Assembly (NCBI GenBank): GCA_002360535.1
Contig: DEQR01000064.1
Coordinates: 1-33,993 of the forward strand
DNA length: 33,993 nt
Reading direction: 5' to 3'
Origin: Thiobacillus sp. UBA3361
GTDB taxonomy: Bacteria > Pseudomonadota > Gammaproteobacteria > Burkholderiales > Thiobacillaceae
Part shown: in pieces, positions 32,179 to 33,993 of the stretch
Layout of the letters: the number at the start of each line of letters is the position of its first letter
Numbering within the stretch: position 1 is the first letter of the stretch
Notes under the pieces: model-generated
Databases searched by the model: none
What the model saw: the letters and a program-made list of their open reading frames with translations, nothing else
Told to the model about the DNA's origin: nothing
Made by a program: the position numbers and the translations under genes

Positions 32179-33066
32179 TCAGCCCACCAGCCGCATGGAC
32201 AAGTCCAGGGCGCGCAGGTTCTTGGTCAGCGCGCCGATGGAGATGCGGTCCACGCCGGTCTCGGCGATGGCCCGCACATTGTCCAGGGTGATGCCGCCGG
32301 AGGCCTCCAACTGGGCGCGGCCGGCGGCCAACCTGACCGCGGCGCGCAAGCCGTCGGTGTCGAAGTTGTCCAGCAGGATCAGGGTGGCACCCGCGTCCAG
32401 TGCCTCGCGCAGCTGATCCAGGGTCTCCACCTCGATCTGAACGCTGATCGCCCCTCCCCCTCGGGGGGAGGGGCCGGGGGAGAGGGAAGCCGCCAGAGCG
32501 AAGGCCTGGTCCAGGGCCGCGCGGATGCCGCCGGCGGCGGCGATGTGGTTCTCCTTGATCAGGATGCCGTCGTACAGACCGATGCGCTGGTTTTCGCCAC
32601 CGCCGCACTTCACCGCGTATTTCAGGGCCAGGCGCAGACCGGGTAGGGTCTTGCGGGTGTCGTAGATCTTCGCCCGCGTGCCGGCCACGGCGGAAACGTA
32701 GTCGCGGGTGGCGGTGGCCACTCCGGACAGGGTTTGCAGGAAGTTCAGCGCCGGCCGCTCGGCGGACAGCAGGGCGCGGGCATTGCCGCGAATCTCGCAC
32801 AGCATGTGGCCGGCGCGGATGGTCTCGCCGTCCGCCGCCTGCCAGAGCAGGCGCACCTGCGGGTCCAGGGCGCGGAAACAGGCGGCGAACCAGTCCTGGC
32901 CGGCCAGCACGGCGTCCTGCCGGGTGATGACCCGCGCATGGGCCGTGGCATCGGCGGGGATGAGTTGGGCGGTGAGGTCGCGCCGCCGGTCGCCGTCTCC
33001 CAGGTCTTCCGCCAGGGCGGCGGCCACGTTGGCGGCAATGGCCATATTCAGGATGTCTTCGTTCAT
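32179..33066 (-). CDS. nadC: Nicotinate-nucleotide pyrophosphorylase (carboxylating)
   Basis: A 295-residue quinolinate phosphoribosyltransferase of NAD synthesis. Start 33066 gives MNEDILNMAIAANVAAALAEDLGDG, the family opening. Motifs include AERPALNFLQTLSGVAT, the PRPP region KIYDTRKTLPGLR, KYAVKCGGGENQRIGLYDG (conserved), and LEASGGITLDNV. Residues about 194-206 (LSPGPSPRGGG) are encoded by a 36-bp palindromic repeat inserted in frame between a helix and the strand VEVETLDQL, in a loop that is variable among family members. The gene is divergent from clpB. Confidence 0.95.
   Translation of the reverse strand: MNEDILNMAIAANVAAALAEDLGDGDRRRDLTAQLIPADATAHARVITRQDAVLAGQDWFAACFRALDPQVRLLWQAADGETIRAGHMLCEIRGNARALLSAERPALNFLQTLSGVATATRDYVSAVAGTRAKIYDTRKTLPGLRLALKYAVKCGGGENQRIGLYDGILIKENHIAAAGGIRAALDQAFALAASLSPGPSPRGGGAISVQIEVETLDQLREALDAGATLILLDNFDTDGLRAAVRLAAGRAQLEASGGITLDNVRAIAETGVDRISIGALTKNLRALDLSMRLVG
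32451..32486 (-). repeat. 36-bp palindromic repeat in frame inside nadC
   Basis: Identical at 33 of 36 positions to 18736-18771 inside gmd. The gene here runs leftward, so the same DNA strand is read in the opposite sense, giving LSPGPSPRGGG rather than PSPSGGGDGGEGG. Again no stop and no frame change is caused. Confidence 0.85.
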
Positions 33067-33106
33067 GGGCCGATTATAGAACCGCGCCCAGGCCGGCCTG
33101 CCCACC

Positions 33107-33134
33107 CTTGAAATGACCTGTGCCCGCCCCACTT
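33107..33134 (+). promoter_or_regulatory. Sigma-32-type heat-shock promoter of clpB
   Basis: CTTGAAA at 33107-33113 is a perfect -35 element for the heat-shock sigma factor, with a 13-base spacer to CCCCACTT at 33127-33134, one base off the consensus CCCCATNT. Transcription would begin near 33141, about 30 bases before the clpB ATG. The region is shared with the divergent nadC gene. A good ribosome site (AGGAGAAAG, 33159 onward) precedes the start. Confidence 0.82.
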
Positions 33135-33170
33135 AGGCAGCAAGTGAAATCCGTTGTAGGAGAAAGGTTT

Positions 33171-33993
33171 ATGCGATTCGACAAGCTGACGACGCCGTTC
33201 CAGGCGGCCATCCAGGAGGCCCAGAGCCTGGCGGTGGGCAACGACAACCCCTACATCGAGCCGCTGCACGTGCTGGCGGCCCTGATCAACCAGGAGGACG
33301 GCAGCGCCAAGGCCATCCTGCAACGGGCCGGGGTGCGTGTGCCGGCCCTGGTGACCGGCATCCAGCAGGCCCTGGACCGGTTGCCCAAGGTGGAAGGGCA
33401 GGGCGGCGAGGTGAGTATTTCCCGCGAGTTGAACAACCTGTTCAACCTCACCGACAAGGCGGCCCAGAAGCGCGGCGACACCTACATCGCCAGCGAACTG
33501 TTTCTGCTCGCCTGTCTTGAAGACAAGGGCGACGCCGGCAAGCTGCTCAAGGAACACGGCGCCAATGCCCAGGCGCTCACCGCCGCCATCGACGCGGTGC
33601 GCGGCAGCGAGGGCGTGCAGTCCCAGGAGGCGGAAGGCCAACGCCAGGCCTTGCAGAAATACTGCCTGGACCTCACCGACCGGGCCCGCCAGGGCAAGCT
33701 GGACCCGGTGATCGGCCGCGACGACGAGATCCGCCGTTCCATCCAGGTCTTGCAGCGGCGCACCAAGAACAACCCGGTGCTGATCGGCGAACCGGGCGTC
33801 GGCAAGACCGCCATCGTCGAGGGCCTGGCCCAGCGCATCGTCAACGGCGAGGTGCCCGAAACCCTGAAGGGTAAGCGCGTGCTGGTGCTGGACATGGCCG
33901 GCCTGCTGGCCGGGGCCAAGTATCGCGGCGAGTTCGAGGAACGCCTGAAATCCGTGCTCAAGGAAGTGGCCCAGGACGAGGGCCGCATCATCC
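33171..33993 (+). CDS. clpB: ClpB disaggregase, 5' part (runs off the window)
   Basis: The first 274 residues of ClpB, a hexameric AAA+ unfoldase that rescues aggregated protein together with DnaK. It opens MRFDKLTTPFQAAIQEAQ with the double Clp N domain to about residue 145, a linker, then the first AAA+ module with Walker A GEPGVGKT near 205-212 and the pore region AGAKYRGEFEERLK. The full family length is about 860, so over two thirds lies beyond the right edge. The start ATG 33171 follows AGGAGAAAGG. A sigma-32 promoter precedes it, as expected for a heat-shock gene. Confidence 0.95.
   Translation, partial: MRFDKLTTPFQAAIQEAQSLAVGNDNPYIEPLHVLAALINQEDGSAKAILQRAGVRVPALVTGIQQALDRLPKVEGQGGEVSISRELNNLFNLTDKAAQKRGDTYIASELFLLACLEDKGDAGKLLKEHGANAQALTAAIDAVRGSEGVQSQEAEGQRQALQKYCLDLTDRARQGKLDPVIGRDDEIRRSIQVLQRRTKNNPVLIGEPGVGKTAIVEGLAQRIVNGEVPETLKGKRVLVLDMAGLLAGAKYRGEFEERLKSVLKEVAQDEGRII

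Noticed and set aside
1..33993. CRISPR arrays, tRNA or rRNA genes, prophage and integrase genes
   Set aside because: I saw no regularly spaced direct repeats, no cloverleaf or rRNA-like sequence, and no integrase, transposase or phage protein. Repeats are all short palindromes.

Overview
The window is high-GC, gene-dense bacterial chromosome. EpsI of the exosortase-B type, the gene order alaC-hom-thrC, NadC beside ClpB, and several classes of proteobacterial palindromic repeats point to a betaproteobacterium (Nitrosomonadales/Thiobacillus-like at best guess). The phylum and class are an inference from gene content; no rRNA or tRNA is present to settle it.

Region 1 (about 1-20416) is an exopolysaccharide locus. 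It carries EpsI, a Wzx-like flippase, an O-antigen ligase/polymerase-like protein, a GH39-type glycoside hydrolase resembling PslG, a two-domain GT4-GT4 glycosyltransferase, a small four-helix membrane protein, a zinc-motif methyltransferase, another GT4, a large secreted beta-helix protein on the opposite strand, a WecG/TagA/CpsF-type glycosyltransferase, and gmd and fcl for GDP-L-fucose. Together these would make a nucleotide sugar, assemble a fucose-containing repeat unit, flip and polymerise it, and trim or modify the polymer outside the cytoplasm. The locus is compositionally mosaic: about 880-4500 and 8552-9556 are visibly AT-richer than the surroundings. Small two-gene stress modules are interleaved with the sugar genes: a decayed MNT/HEPN pair (45-829), an intact MntA-HepT pair (10833-11497), a TacA-TacT-like pair (15215-16002), a decayed MazE-MazF-like pair (17471-17846), and a four-helix-bundle gene with flanking inverted repeats wedged between gmd and fcl.

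Region 2 (about 20449-26223) is amino-acid metabolism. A divergent Mth938-domain gene is followed by alaC, hom, hicA, hicB and thrC, then a secreted barnase-type RNase with its barstar inhibitor, all co-oriented from alaC on. HicAB sits inside the hom-thrC operon, and hicB overlaps thrC by one base (TGATG).

Region 3 (about 26224-33993) starts with nested palindromic repeats. It then holds a GGDEF-EAL c-di-GMP protein coupled to a GspG-like pseudopilin, a DEAD-box helicase, a glycine-zipper envelope protein, nadC, and the 5' part of clpB behind a clear sigma-32-type promoter.

The most unusual signals are three. (1) The same 36-bp palindromic repeat (33/36 identical) lies in frame inside two unrelated essential-type genes, gmd and nadC, read on opposite strands. 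(2) An IVS-like element between gmd and fcl has a right inverted repeat that supplies the only plausible start codon of fcl. (3) Seven toxin-antitoxin-like or relic modules occur within 26 kb, two of them inside or abutting biosynthetic operons.
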